A stretch of DNA of 64,000 nt from Oceanospirillaceae bacterium (GTDB taxonomy: Bacteria > Pseudomonadota > Gammaproteobacteria > Pseudomonadales > Balneatricaceae). The notes beneath the pieces were generated by a model. That model was not told where the DNA came from and did not search any database. It saw only the letters and a list, made by a program, of their open reading frames with translations. Each line of letters opens with the position of its first letter. Position 1 is the stretch's first letter. Of the stretch, positions 35,285-41,836 are shown piece after piece. The DNA lies in contig JAHEDZ010000006.1 in the NCBI GenBank assembly GCA_024640955.1, forward strand, positions 1 to 64,000, in the 5' to 3' direction. Position numbers and translations under genes: made by a program.

Positions 35285-35566
35285 CTACTCACCGGATTTG
35301 CAGGCTAGCGTTCCTGCCATGATCGTTTGCTCTACCTTGGTCTCAAATGCGGAGTCTCCTTTATCCATCCGCATGATGCGTTCCACATCCAGATCAGAAA
35401 ATCGCTCGTGAACGTAATCCGACAGACAGTTACACTGAGCTTCGGTACCGCCACCTGATGTACATCCATCGCGGAACGGCTCCCACGTCTTGGATGTGAG
35501 GTACTGGGTTTTCACAACATAGACCGCCAGCATCACAATACTGATCCAAACGAGCACTTTAGACAT
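35285..35566 (-). CDS. small membrane-anchored or secreted protein, unknown
   Basis: 93-residue protein with one N-terminal hydrophobic segment (VLVWISIVMLAVYVV, residues 4-18) that could anchor it or act as a signal peptide. Three Cys residues sit at ~35, ~45 and ~47 (DGCTSGGGTEAQCNCLSDYVHERFS) and a fourth near the C-terminus (LACKSG), consistent with periplasmic disulfides. The arrangement resembles small periplasmic proteins in which a CxC near a helix forms a pair. I do not recognise a family. It lies between nudE and sodB. Confidence 0.7.
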   Translation of the reverse strand: MSKVLVWISIVMLAVYVVKTQYLTSKTWEPFRDGCTSGGGTEAQCNCLSDYVHERFSDLDVERIMRMDKGDSAFETKVEQTIMAGTLACKSGE

Positions 35567-35785
35567 AGCTGTACCTTGATTAACGAGAAAGCGGCCCTAT
35601 TGTAAGGGTGTTGAGATGTGGCGCCAGCTAACTTTAGTTGCACCACAGTAAACAGGTTATAACGGCCTAACAAACCGCGCTAAAGAGCCTGTTATCTGCG
35701 CTTTAAGTATTATAAAAGGGTGTTATCATACGCCCCAGCGTTTTACAGGCTTTTCGATCACAATTTAACGATTATGGAGCAACCC

Positions 35786-36370
35786 ATGAGCTTTGAACTG
35801 CCAGCACTGCCATATGCAAAAGATGCACTGGAGCCACACGTCTCTGCTGAGACTCTGGACTTCCACCACGGCAAACACCACAACACTTACGTTGTAAAAC
35901 TGAACGGCCTGCTCCCAGGCTCTGAGTTTGAAGGTAAGACACTGGAAGAGATCATCATGTCTGCTCCAGCGGGCGGCGTATTCAACAACGCAGCACAGAT
36001 CTGGAACCACACCTTCTACTGGCACTCTCTGTCACCAAACGGCGGCGGCGCTGCAACCGGTGCGATTGCTGATGCGATCAACGCTAAGTGGGGCTCTTTT
36101 GAAGCCTTCCAGGAAGCGTTCAACGACAAAGCAGTAAACAACTTCGGCTCTTCTTGGACTTGGTTGGTTAAGAACGCTGACGGTTCACTTGATATCGTTA
36201 ACACTAGCAACGCTGGCACGCCAATGACTGACGGCCAGACTGCAATCCTGACCGTTGACCTGTGGGAACACGCTTACTACATTGACTACCGCAATGTACG
36301 TCCAGACTACCTGAAAGGTTTCTGGTCACTGGTTAACTGGGAATTCGCAAACGCGAACCTCGCAGCCTAA
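35786..36370 (+). CDS. sodB: superoxide dismutase [Fe]
   Basis: Cytoplasmic enzyme dismutating superoxide, 194 residues, as in E. coli SodB. Metal ligands are His in [13 protein letters not shown], His in [16 protein letters not shown], and Asp/His in [14 protein letters not shown]. The GGGAATG-type second-shell GSSWTWLV segment fits the iron form. I chose the ATG at 35786 with GGAG upstream; the frame starts 22 codons earlier within the leader. A strong terminator follows. Confidence 0.95.
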   Translation: MSFELPALPYAKDALEPHVSAETLDFHHGKHHNTYVVKLNGLLPGSEFEGKTLEEIIMSAPAGGVFNNAAQIWNHTFYWHSLSPNGGGAATGAIADAINAKWGSFEAFQEAFNDKAVNNFGSSWTWLVKNADGSLDIVNTSNAGTPMTDGQTAILTVDLWEHAYYIDYRNVRPDYLKGFWSLVNWEFANANLAA

Positions 36371-36385
36371 TCTGCGCTCAGTCGT

Positions 36386-36414
36386 AAAAAGGAAGCCTCG
36401 GCTTCCTTTTTTTT
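36386..36414 (+). terminator. Rho-independent terminator of sodB
   Basis: AAGGAAGC-CTCG-GCTTCCTT stem (36389-36409) followed by a run of T ending at 36414. It lies 16 bp after the sodB stop codon. Confidence 0.92.
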
Positions 36415-36455
36415 GGCGAGTTTGGTAACTCTTCTTATTTATTCTGGATCTTCAT

Positions 36456-38918
36456 ATGTCTAATCAAACTCCGCGCATCGAACAATTAATCGATCAGATG
36501 ACACTCGAGGAGCAGGTGAGCCTTTTATCTGGCGAAGACTTCTGGTCTCTACCAGCTATCCCACGCCTGGGCATCAACAAGATGCGGGTCACAGACGGTC
36601 CAAATGGTGCGCGCGGATCAGGCTCTCTTTTCGGTGGTGTAAGTGCTGCCTGCTTTCCATGCGGAATATCTATTGGTGCGACTTGGAATCCAAAGCTAAC
36701 CGAAGAGATCGGAAAAGCGATTGCTCAAGAGGTAAAGTCCAAAAGCGCCCACCTTTCTCTCGGCCCAACGGTGAACGTCCATCGCAGTTGCACCAATGGC
36801 CGAAACTTCGAGTGCTACTCGGAGGATCCAGAACTCGCTGCCTCGCTAACTACAGCCTATATTAAAGGGCTACAACGCGAGGGCGTAGGTTCTGCGGTAA
36901 AACACTTTGCCGGTAATGAAAGCGAAATTGAGCGCACCACCACTGATTCGGTTATTGATGAGCGAACACTGCGTGAAATTTATCTGCGTCCCTTCGAGGA
37001 CGCCGTCAAGAAAGCTGGCACTTGGTCGATGATGTCCTCGTACAACAAATTAAATGGGACCTATACAGCCGAAAACAGATGGCTTTTGACCCAGGTTCTG
37101 CGGGACGAATGGGGATTCGACGGCGCACTCACTTCTGATTGGTTCGGTTCGCGTTCCACTGCGCCAACAATTAATGCGGGCCTCAATATGGAGATGCCGG
37201 GGCCTGTGCGTGATCGCGGTCAAAAATTGATCGATGCGATCGATGCTGGCGACGTGTCCCGCGAACAGGTCCGCTCTCTGGCACTTGATGTACTCCGACT
37301 GATGGAGCGAGTCGGATCGTTAGCCGACAACAGCGCCTTCGAAGAGCATGCAGATAATCTCCCAGAGCACCGTACCCTTATTCGACAGGCAGGTGCAGAG
37401 GGAACTGTTCTGTTGAAAAACAGCACAAATCTTCTGCCACTCCAGCCAAAAACCGCAGGAAAAATAGCTGTAATCGGCCCGAATGCCAACGTGGCTCAGA
37501 TCATGGGAGGAGGCTCAGCCCAACTCAACCCACACTACACAGTTACTCCACTGGATGGTCTTAAAGCCCGTATAGATAAATCAAATCTGATTTTTGAAAA
37601 AGGGTGCAGCAACTACCGATTTGAACCCCTGTACAAAGGTGAACTGCAGGTAGAGTTTTTTGCCAACCGTGAGTTGAGCGGCGAACCGGTGCACACTGAG
37701 TCAATGACCGATGGAGTAGCTTTTTGGATACCACCTTTCGGCGGCAATAAGGTCGAGGTTGGAAACTTTTCAGCACGCGTATCGGCGAAATACACACCAA
37801 AAAGCTCAGGCACTCACCATCTAGGCTTCCACTGTGCTGGTTTGGCACGGGTTTTCCTGAACGATGAGCTGATCCTTGATTTAACCGACAATTGGACAAA
37901 GGGCCGAACATTCTTCGAGGAAGGGTGTGACGAACAGACGGTTCCAGTCGAATTAATGGCCGAGACGGAGTGCAAAATTCACTTCGACTTTATGAGCCGC
38001 GAAAGCGATAACCTCACTCTCTCAGCCTGGCGTCTAGGTATCTCCAAACCGCTCGGTGACGTAGAGATGGATGAGGCCGTAAACGCAGCGGCAGAGGCGG
38101 ATACAGTTGTACTCTTTGCTGGTCGCTCTGGCGAGTGGGACGCTGAAGGCAGTGACCTTGAGAATATAGCCCTCCCTGGTCGCCAGGATGAGCTGATAAG
38201 CAAAGTTCTGGCAGCAAACCCCAATACCGTAGTTGTATTGCAAACCGGTGGCCCAACTGAGATGCCGTGGGTAGATCAAGCAGACACCCTTCTACAAGCT
38301 TGGTATCCAGGACAGGAGTGCGGTAACGCCATCGCTGATGTGCTCTTCGGTGACGTAGAGCCAACAGGCCGTCTGCCACAGAGCTTCCCGGTGAAGTGGA
38401 GCGATAACCCAACAGCTGTCGGCGATGAACTCGTCTACCCAGGCAAGGACGGCCGCGTTGAGTACCGCGAGAAGCTCAATATTGGCTACCGCCACTACGA
38501 TGCAACCGGTGTGAAACCACTTTTCCCATTCGGTTTTGGCTTGGGCTACACCGCCTTTGCTCTGAGTGACCTCAATGCAGAAGCCAACGCTGATGGCAGC
38601 GTCGCAGCGAGTGTGAAGGTTACCAATACCGGCGCAAATCACGGCACTACCGTAGTGCAGCTCTACACCTCAGAACTGAGCAGCAGAGTTGAGCGACCGG
38701 TTAAAGAGCTGAAGCAGTTCAACAAGCTCACCCTGCAGGCAGGCGAGAGCGCAGTTGTGGAGTTTGAATTGGGTCTACGCGACTTTGCCTACTGTGATGT
38801 AGATGCCAAAGGCTGGCGTGTAGACGCGGGAACCTTCCGCCTCAGCGCTGGCTTCAACGCTGAGCAGATTGAGCAGACCTGCGAGATCCAACTCGCCGAC
38901 CAGTTCGCCGGCTATTGA
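36456..38918 (+). CDS. GH3-family beta-glucosidase with PA14 insert
   Basis: Cytoplasmic glycoside hydrolase (no signal peptide), 820 residues. Order: GH3 N-terminal barrel with nucleophile Asp228 in ALTSDWFGS, the first part of GH3-C from ~310 (AEGTVLLKNSTNLLPL), an inserted PA14 domain (~395-530; FANRELSGEPVH, GLARVFLNDELILDL), the rest of GH3-C with acid/base candidate Glu560 or Glu564 in GEWDAEGSD, and a fibronectin-III-like C-terminus (~690-815). PA14 inserts of this type shape substrate choice in Kluyveromyces marxianus BglI. It stands alone after sodB with no transporter next to it, so its substrate must enter by another route. Beta-glucoside cleavage is likely; linkage unknown. Confidence 0.9.
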   Translation: MSNQTPRIEQLIDQMTLEEQVSLLSGEDFWSLPAIPRLGINKMRVTDGPNGARGSGSLFGGVSAACFPCGISIGATWNPKLTEEIGKAIAQEVKSKSAHLSLGPTVNVHRSCTNGRNFECYSEDPELAASLTTAYIKGLQREGVGSAVKHFAGNESEIERTTTDSVIDERTLREIYLRPFEDAVKKAGTWSMMSSYNKLNGTYTAENRWLLTQVLRDEWGFDGALTSDWFGSRSTAPTINAGLNMEMPGPVRDRGQKLIDAIDAGDVSREQVRSLALDVLRLMERVGSLADNSAFEEHADNLPEHRTLIRQAGAEGTVLLKNSTNLLPLQPKTAGKIAVIGPNANVAQIMGGGSAQLNPHYTVTPLDGLKARIDKSNLIFEKGCSNYRFEPLYKGELQVEFFANRELSGEPVHTESMTDGVAFWIPPFGGNKVEVGNFSARVSAKYTPKSSGTHHLGFHCAGLARVFLNDELILDLTDNWTKGRTFFEEGCDEQTVPVELMAETECKIHFDFMSRESDNLTLSAWRLGISKPLGDVEMDEAVNAAAEADTVVLFAGRSGEWDAEGSDLENIALPGRQDELISKVLAANPNTVVVLQTGGPTEMPWVDQADTLLQAWYPGQECGNAIADVLFGDVEPTGRLPQSFPVKWSDNPTAVGDELVYPGKDGRVEYREKLNIGYRHYDATGVKPLFPFGFGLGYTAFALSDLNAEANADGSVAASVKVTNTGANHGTTVVQLYTSELSSRVERPVKELKQFNKLTLQAGESAVVEFELGLRDFAYCDVDAKGWRVDAGTFRLSAGFNAEQIEQTCEIQLADQFAGY

Positions 38919-38920
38919 TT

Positions 38921-38972
38921 TGTAGGAGCGCAGCTATGCTACGCGATCGCGCCCATAAAGTGCGCTCCTACA
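38921..38972. repeat. GTAGGAG-type palindromic repeat between convergent genes
   Basis: TGTAGGAGCGCA (38921-38932) is exactly complementary to TGCGCTCCTACA (38961-38972), enclosing a 28-base loop that includes ACGCGATCGCG. The stop codon of the oxygenase gene on the minus strand is formed inside the right arm. It could act as a bidirectional transcript-end structure. Confidence 0.75.
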
Positions 38973-39597
38973 GGAATTTAGACTTGTTGGTGACGACTAC
39001 GTTGAAGGAGATCGAAATACGTGGGGTATCTGCGAGGTTGGGGTGTACGAAATGGTGCAGGAATGCCGGCCAGAGGAAGAGCTCTCCCGGCGTAGGTAGG
39101 CACCGATATTCAGGATCAAACTGCCCATCATTGCGAAGAGCTGTCATATTGGCAGCACCTCTAGGATCATAGAAACTGATACAACCGGGGTTCAGGTCGT
39201 CTCGCCCTGTCGAACTTGGTTGTTCAGGCACATCAAGGTAGTAGGTTCCGGAGAGCCAAGAGTGTGGGTGATTATGCAGGTTGTGGTAATCGCCTTTGGC
39301 GTTTATATTCGCCCATGCCTGCACGGAGACCTCTGGCATCGTTGAGATACCTGCCTCAGAAACATAATCAGCAATGGCCCGCATCACGCACTGCTGCAAC
39401 CAAGCAATAGCCGGGTGATTAAGTTCGAATAGGTTCTGGTTGAGGTAGTTGGTCGTTAGCTGATTTTGCTGTGCATTTGCCTGCATTAGCAGGGTCGAAA
39501 TTACCGGATTGGCCGCTTCATGCCCGGGCAGCTTGATGGACATGAACAGAGTCGGCCAGAGACGCCGAAACTCAGCTTGGCCATCAACCCGCTGCAT
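38968..39597 (-). CDS. 2-oxoglutarate-Fe(II) oxygenase, putative (TIGR02466-like)
   Basis: 209-residue member of the 2OG/Fe(II)-dependent dioxygenase fold. The HNLHNHPHSWLSGTYYLDVPEQ segment supplies the first iron ligands, LFLWPAFLHHFVHPN the distal His, and TPRISISFN the 2-oxoglutarate-binding Arg. Proteins of this type are mostly uncharacterised. I chose the ATG at 39597, which overlaps the upstream TusA-like stop codon (TGATG); a TTG one codon earlier is possible. It is the last gene of the formate dehydrogenase operon by spacing, but a functional link is not known. Confidence 0.78.
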   Translation of the reverse strand: MQRVDGQAEFRRLWPTLFMSIKLPGHEAANPVISTLLMQANAQQNQLTTNYLNQNLFELNHPAIAWLQQCVMRAIADYVSEAGISTMPEVSVQAWANINAKGDYHNLHNHPHSWLSGTYYLDVPEQPSSTGRDDLNPGCISFYDPRGAANMTALRNDGQFDPEYRCLPTPGELFLWPAFLHHFVHPNLADTPRISISFNVVVTNKSKFL

Positions 39598-39815
39598 CAA
39601 GCGAGCTTAATCCTGTAACGAATGACGCCACCCTCTGACTCTTGAATTAAAAGCAGTTCGTGGCCAACAAGCTCACAGAGCGACAGCAGATCACGACGGC
39701 CGCTAGGATCGTCAGTGAAGAAATCTACCTCAGTACCACTCGGCAGGCCAGCGGTACGCTTCTTCAGACGGAGTATAGGCAAAGGGCAAAGCAGGCCGAC
39801 AGCGTCGACCTGCAT
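39597..39815 (-). CDS. TusA-like sulfur carrier protein
   Basis: 72-residue protein of the TusA/SirA family with the persulfide Cys in GLLCPLPILRLKK (CPxP motif) near the N-terminus. It has the two-strand, two-helix pattern of the family (DFFTDDPSGRRDLLSLCELVGHELL). I chose the ATG at 39815, close to the fold start. TusA proteins pass sulfur from IscS to tRNA thiolation and, in several bacteria, toward molybdenum cofactor and formate dehydrogenase activation. The position 14 bp after the microprotein gene in the fdh operon suggests the latter; inferred. Confidence 0.8.
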   Translation of the reverse strand: MQVDAVGLLCPLPILRLKKRTAGLPSGTEVDFFTDDPSGRRDLLSLCELVGHELLLIQESEGGVIRYRIKLA

Positions 39816-39828
39816 CACCTCAGTCTGC

Positions 39829-39957
39829 TCAGTTACGTCGTACGCTGCTTGCACTGCTGCCGCGCTCCGCTGCCGACCAACCAAACTCGTTCAGCACTGT
39901 CGGTGCCGCAAACGCTATCACCAGTGCCACTGCAAACGCAGAGATCATTGCTTTCAC
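39829..39957 (-). CDS. 42-residue membrane microprotein coupled to the formate dehydrogenase gamma gene
   Basis: A GTG at 39957 overlaps the stop codon of the cytochrome-subunit gene as GTGA, preceded by a GGAGG site in that gene. The frame gives 42 residues: a hydrophobic N-terminal helix (ISAFAVALVIAFAAPTVL) and a short polar tail ending in SVRRN before TGA. This looks like a single-pass membrane peptide, perhaps an accessory subunit of the membrane-bound enzyme. It is too short for usual annotation. No family recognised. Confidence 0.65.
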   Translation of the reverse strand: MKAMISAFAVALVIAFAAPTVLNEFGWSAAERGSSASSVRRN

Positions 39958-41138
39958 GATGAACCTCCTTTGCCCTGCCCTGTACCCTGCTTAGCTTCCA
40001 CTTCAGCAACCCACAGATCATGATGCTGGCGTGCCCATTCCAAATCCACCTGACCATTACCCATTGCATCAAAGGCACCTTCCATACCGACAGAACCGAT
40101 ATAGATATGAGCGATAATCGCTAGCATCATCACGAAGGCAATAATTGAGTGCCAGATGTTGGCGTACTGCATCTCTTCGTGCGGCAACAGCACTGTAGGA
40201 AGATCTGTGCCAGCCACCGAGTTGATCAGTGCAAAAGTCTTGGCAAACATTGGCATCTCAAATGGGAACAGCAACGACAAACCAGACAGTGATACTGACA
40301 GGCCTAGCAACATAACAGTCCAGAAGATGATCTTCTGACCCGCGTTGAACTTCTTCGCTGATGGGTGCGACTTGGTGAAGATACCTCCGCCAGCCAACAA
40401 CCATTTGATATCCAACTTATTAGGGATGTTGTGCGCCACCCACATGAAGAAGGTCATCACCAGCCCAATCATGAAGGCCCAGGCAATATTGTTGTGGATA
40501 AACTTCGAACCCGCTGCCAGTGTTGCAAAGGCTTCAGGACCCATCGCCGGTATCAAGAATTTACGGCCCATTAACACCAGCAGCCCGGTAACACCCAACG
40601 CGACAAATGACCCGGCCAGCAACCAGTGGCCAAAACGCTCTATCGCTTTAAAGCGCTCAATAGTTGTGCCTGCAGGCCCACCATCAATCATGATGCGACC
40701 ACGGACAAAATAGAAGAAAATCAACAATCCGATGATACCCAGCAGTGCACCACCACCGTAGGTAATTACCGGCCCCTCACGAAGCTGGTACCAGGGCATA
40801 CCGGCGTCCTGAATAAGGACCTCTGCTGCTGGCCCTCGCTGTTGCAGTGAAGGATTGATCTCGTTGTAACGAATTGCTCGGTATACCTCAGAGTCTGACA
40901 CACCGCCGTTGGTACCCAACTGTTCAGTGGTATCTTTGGCTCGGCTCGGGTCTCCGACGTTTTCCGATCTGAAGCGCTCATCAACGTCCAGGTGCGCTTG
41001 ACGCGCCATAATATCTTCCAGTGTCTGAGCACCGCCAGTTGAGGTGCGATCGACAACAGGTGCTGCCTCGTTCGCCCAACTGGTGTTGAACAGTGATGCT
41101 ACCAACAACAGGGCAGCAGTTACCGCTTTGAAATTCAT
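39954..41138 (-). CDS. fdoI: formate dehydrogenase gamma subunit, cytochrome b556
   Basis: Inner-membrane di-heme subunit that passes electrons from FdhB to quinone; 394 residues, longer than E. coli FdoI (211) because of an N-terminal extension. A signal-like segment (AVTAALLLVASLFNTSWA) starts the protein, followed by a periplasmic stretch and a first transmembrane helix (~125-150). The cytochrome part has IERFGHWLLAGSFVALGVTG, FIHNNIAWAFMIGLVMTFFMWVAHNIPN, ANIWHSIIAFVMMLAIIAHIYIGS with the heme His residues. I chose the ATG at 41138 (GGAG upstream). The Fdh cluster with FdhX and such a long gamma subunit is known in many proteobacteria. Confidence 0.9.
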   Translation of the reverse strand: MNFKAVTAALLLVASLFNTSWANEAAPVVDRTSTGGAQTLEDIMARQAHLDVDERFRSENVGDPSRAKDTTEQLGTNGGVSDSEVYRAIRYNEINPSLQQRGPAAEVLIQDAGMPWYQLREGPVITYGGGALLGIIGLLIFFYFVRGRIMIDGGPAGTTIERFKAIERFGHWLLAGSFVALGVTGLLVLMGRKFLIPAMGPEAFATLAAGSKFIHNNIAWAFMIGLVMTFFMWVAHNIPNKLDIKWLLAGGGIFTKSHPSAKKFNAGQKIIFWTVMLLGLSVSLSGLSLLFPFEMPMFAKTFALINSVAGTDLPTVLLPHEEMQYANIWHSIIAFVMMLAIIAHIYIGSVGMEGAFDAMGNGQVDLEWARQHHDLWVAEVEAKQGTGQGKGGSS

Positions 41139-41184
41139 AAGGGCACTCCAATAGAATCCACTAAATGAAGCTGTTAGAGATAAT

Positions 41185-41204
41185 CCGGGGCCCGAAGGCC
41201 CCGG
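41185..41204 (-). repeat. strong hairpin between formate dehydrogenase beta and gamma genes
   Basis: CCGGGGCC-CGAA-GGCCCCGG is a perfect 8-bp all-G/C stem with a tetraloop of the stable CGAA type. There is no T run, so it likely stabilises or separates the two cistrons rather than terminating. Confidence 0.6.
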
Positions 41205-41215
41205 CCAAAGCCTGA

Positions 41216-41821
41216 TTAGGCTTTCTTCTCGTAGGCTGTGCCCCATCCCCAGGCGCCAGAACCGAAACCACGGTTAATGACACGCTGACGATAGATGTCT
41301 GCTACGTCGTTACCGTCACCGGCCAACAACGCTTTGGTCGAACACATCTCCGCACAGATAGGCAATTTGCCCTCTGCGATGCGGTTGCGTCCATACTTCG
41401 CAAACTCCACAGTTGAGTTGTCCTCTTCCGGACCACCTGCACAGAATGTGCACTTATCCATCTTGCCTCGGCTACCAAAGTTACCCGCTTGCGGGAACTG
41501 TGGTGCGCCGAATGGGCAAGCATAGAAGCAGTAGCCACATCCGATACAGAGATCTTTAGAGTGCAACACCACACCATCGTCGGTCTGGTAGAAACAATCC
41601 ACTGGGCAGACTGCCATACAAGGCGCATCTGAACAGTGCATACAAGCTACCGAGATCGAACGCTCGCCTGGCTTACCATCTTCGATGGTTACCACGCGAC
41701 GGCGGTTGATGCCCCAAGGGACCTCATGCTCGTTTTTACAAGCCGTGACGCAAGCATTACATTCGATGCAGCGTTCGGCGTCGCAAAGGAACTTTGCGCG
41801 TGCTTGTCCTTCAAGTGCCAT
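41216..41821 (-). CDS. fdoH: formate dehydrogenase beta subunit, 4x[4Fe-4S] ferredoxin-like
   Basis: 201-residue electron-transfer subunit. Four Cys-rich clusters are visible: CIECNACVTACKNE, CMHCSDAPCMAVCPVD, CIGCGYCFYACPFG, and a final set with CTFCAGG and CAEMCSTKAL. It takes electrons from the catalytic alpha subunit and gives them to the cytochrome. It lacks the C-terminal transmembrane anchor of E. coli FdoH (about 300 residues), as is usual for the FDH3-type beta subunit. It lies 15 bp after the alpha gene. Confidence 0.93.
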   Translation of the reverse strand: MALEGQARAKFLCDAERCIECNACVTACKNEHEVPWGINRRRVVTIEDGKPGERSISVACMHCSDAPCMAVCPVDCFYQTDDGVVLHSKDLCIGCGYCFYACPFGAPQFPQAGNFGSRGKMDKCTFCAGGPEEDNSTVEFAKYGRNRIAEGKLPICAEMCSTKALLAGDGNDVADIYRQRVINRGFGSGAWGWGTAYEKKA

Positions 41822-41836
41822 CTTCTACACCTCCTC

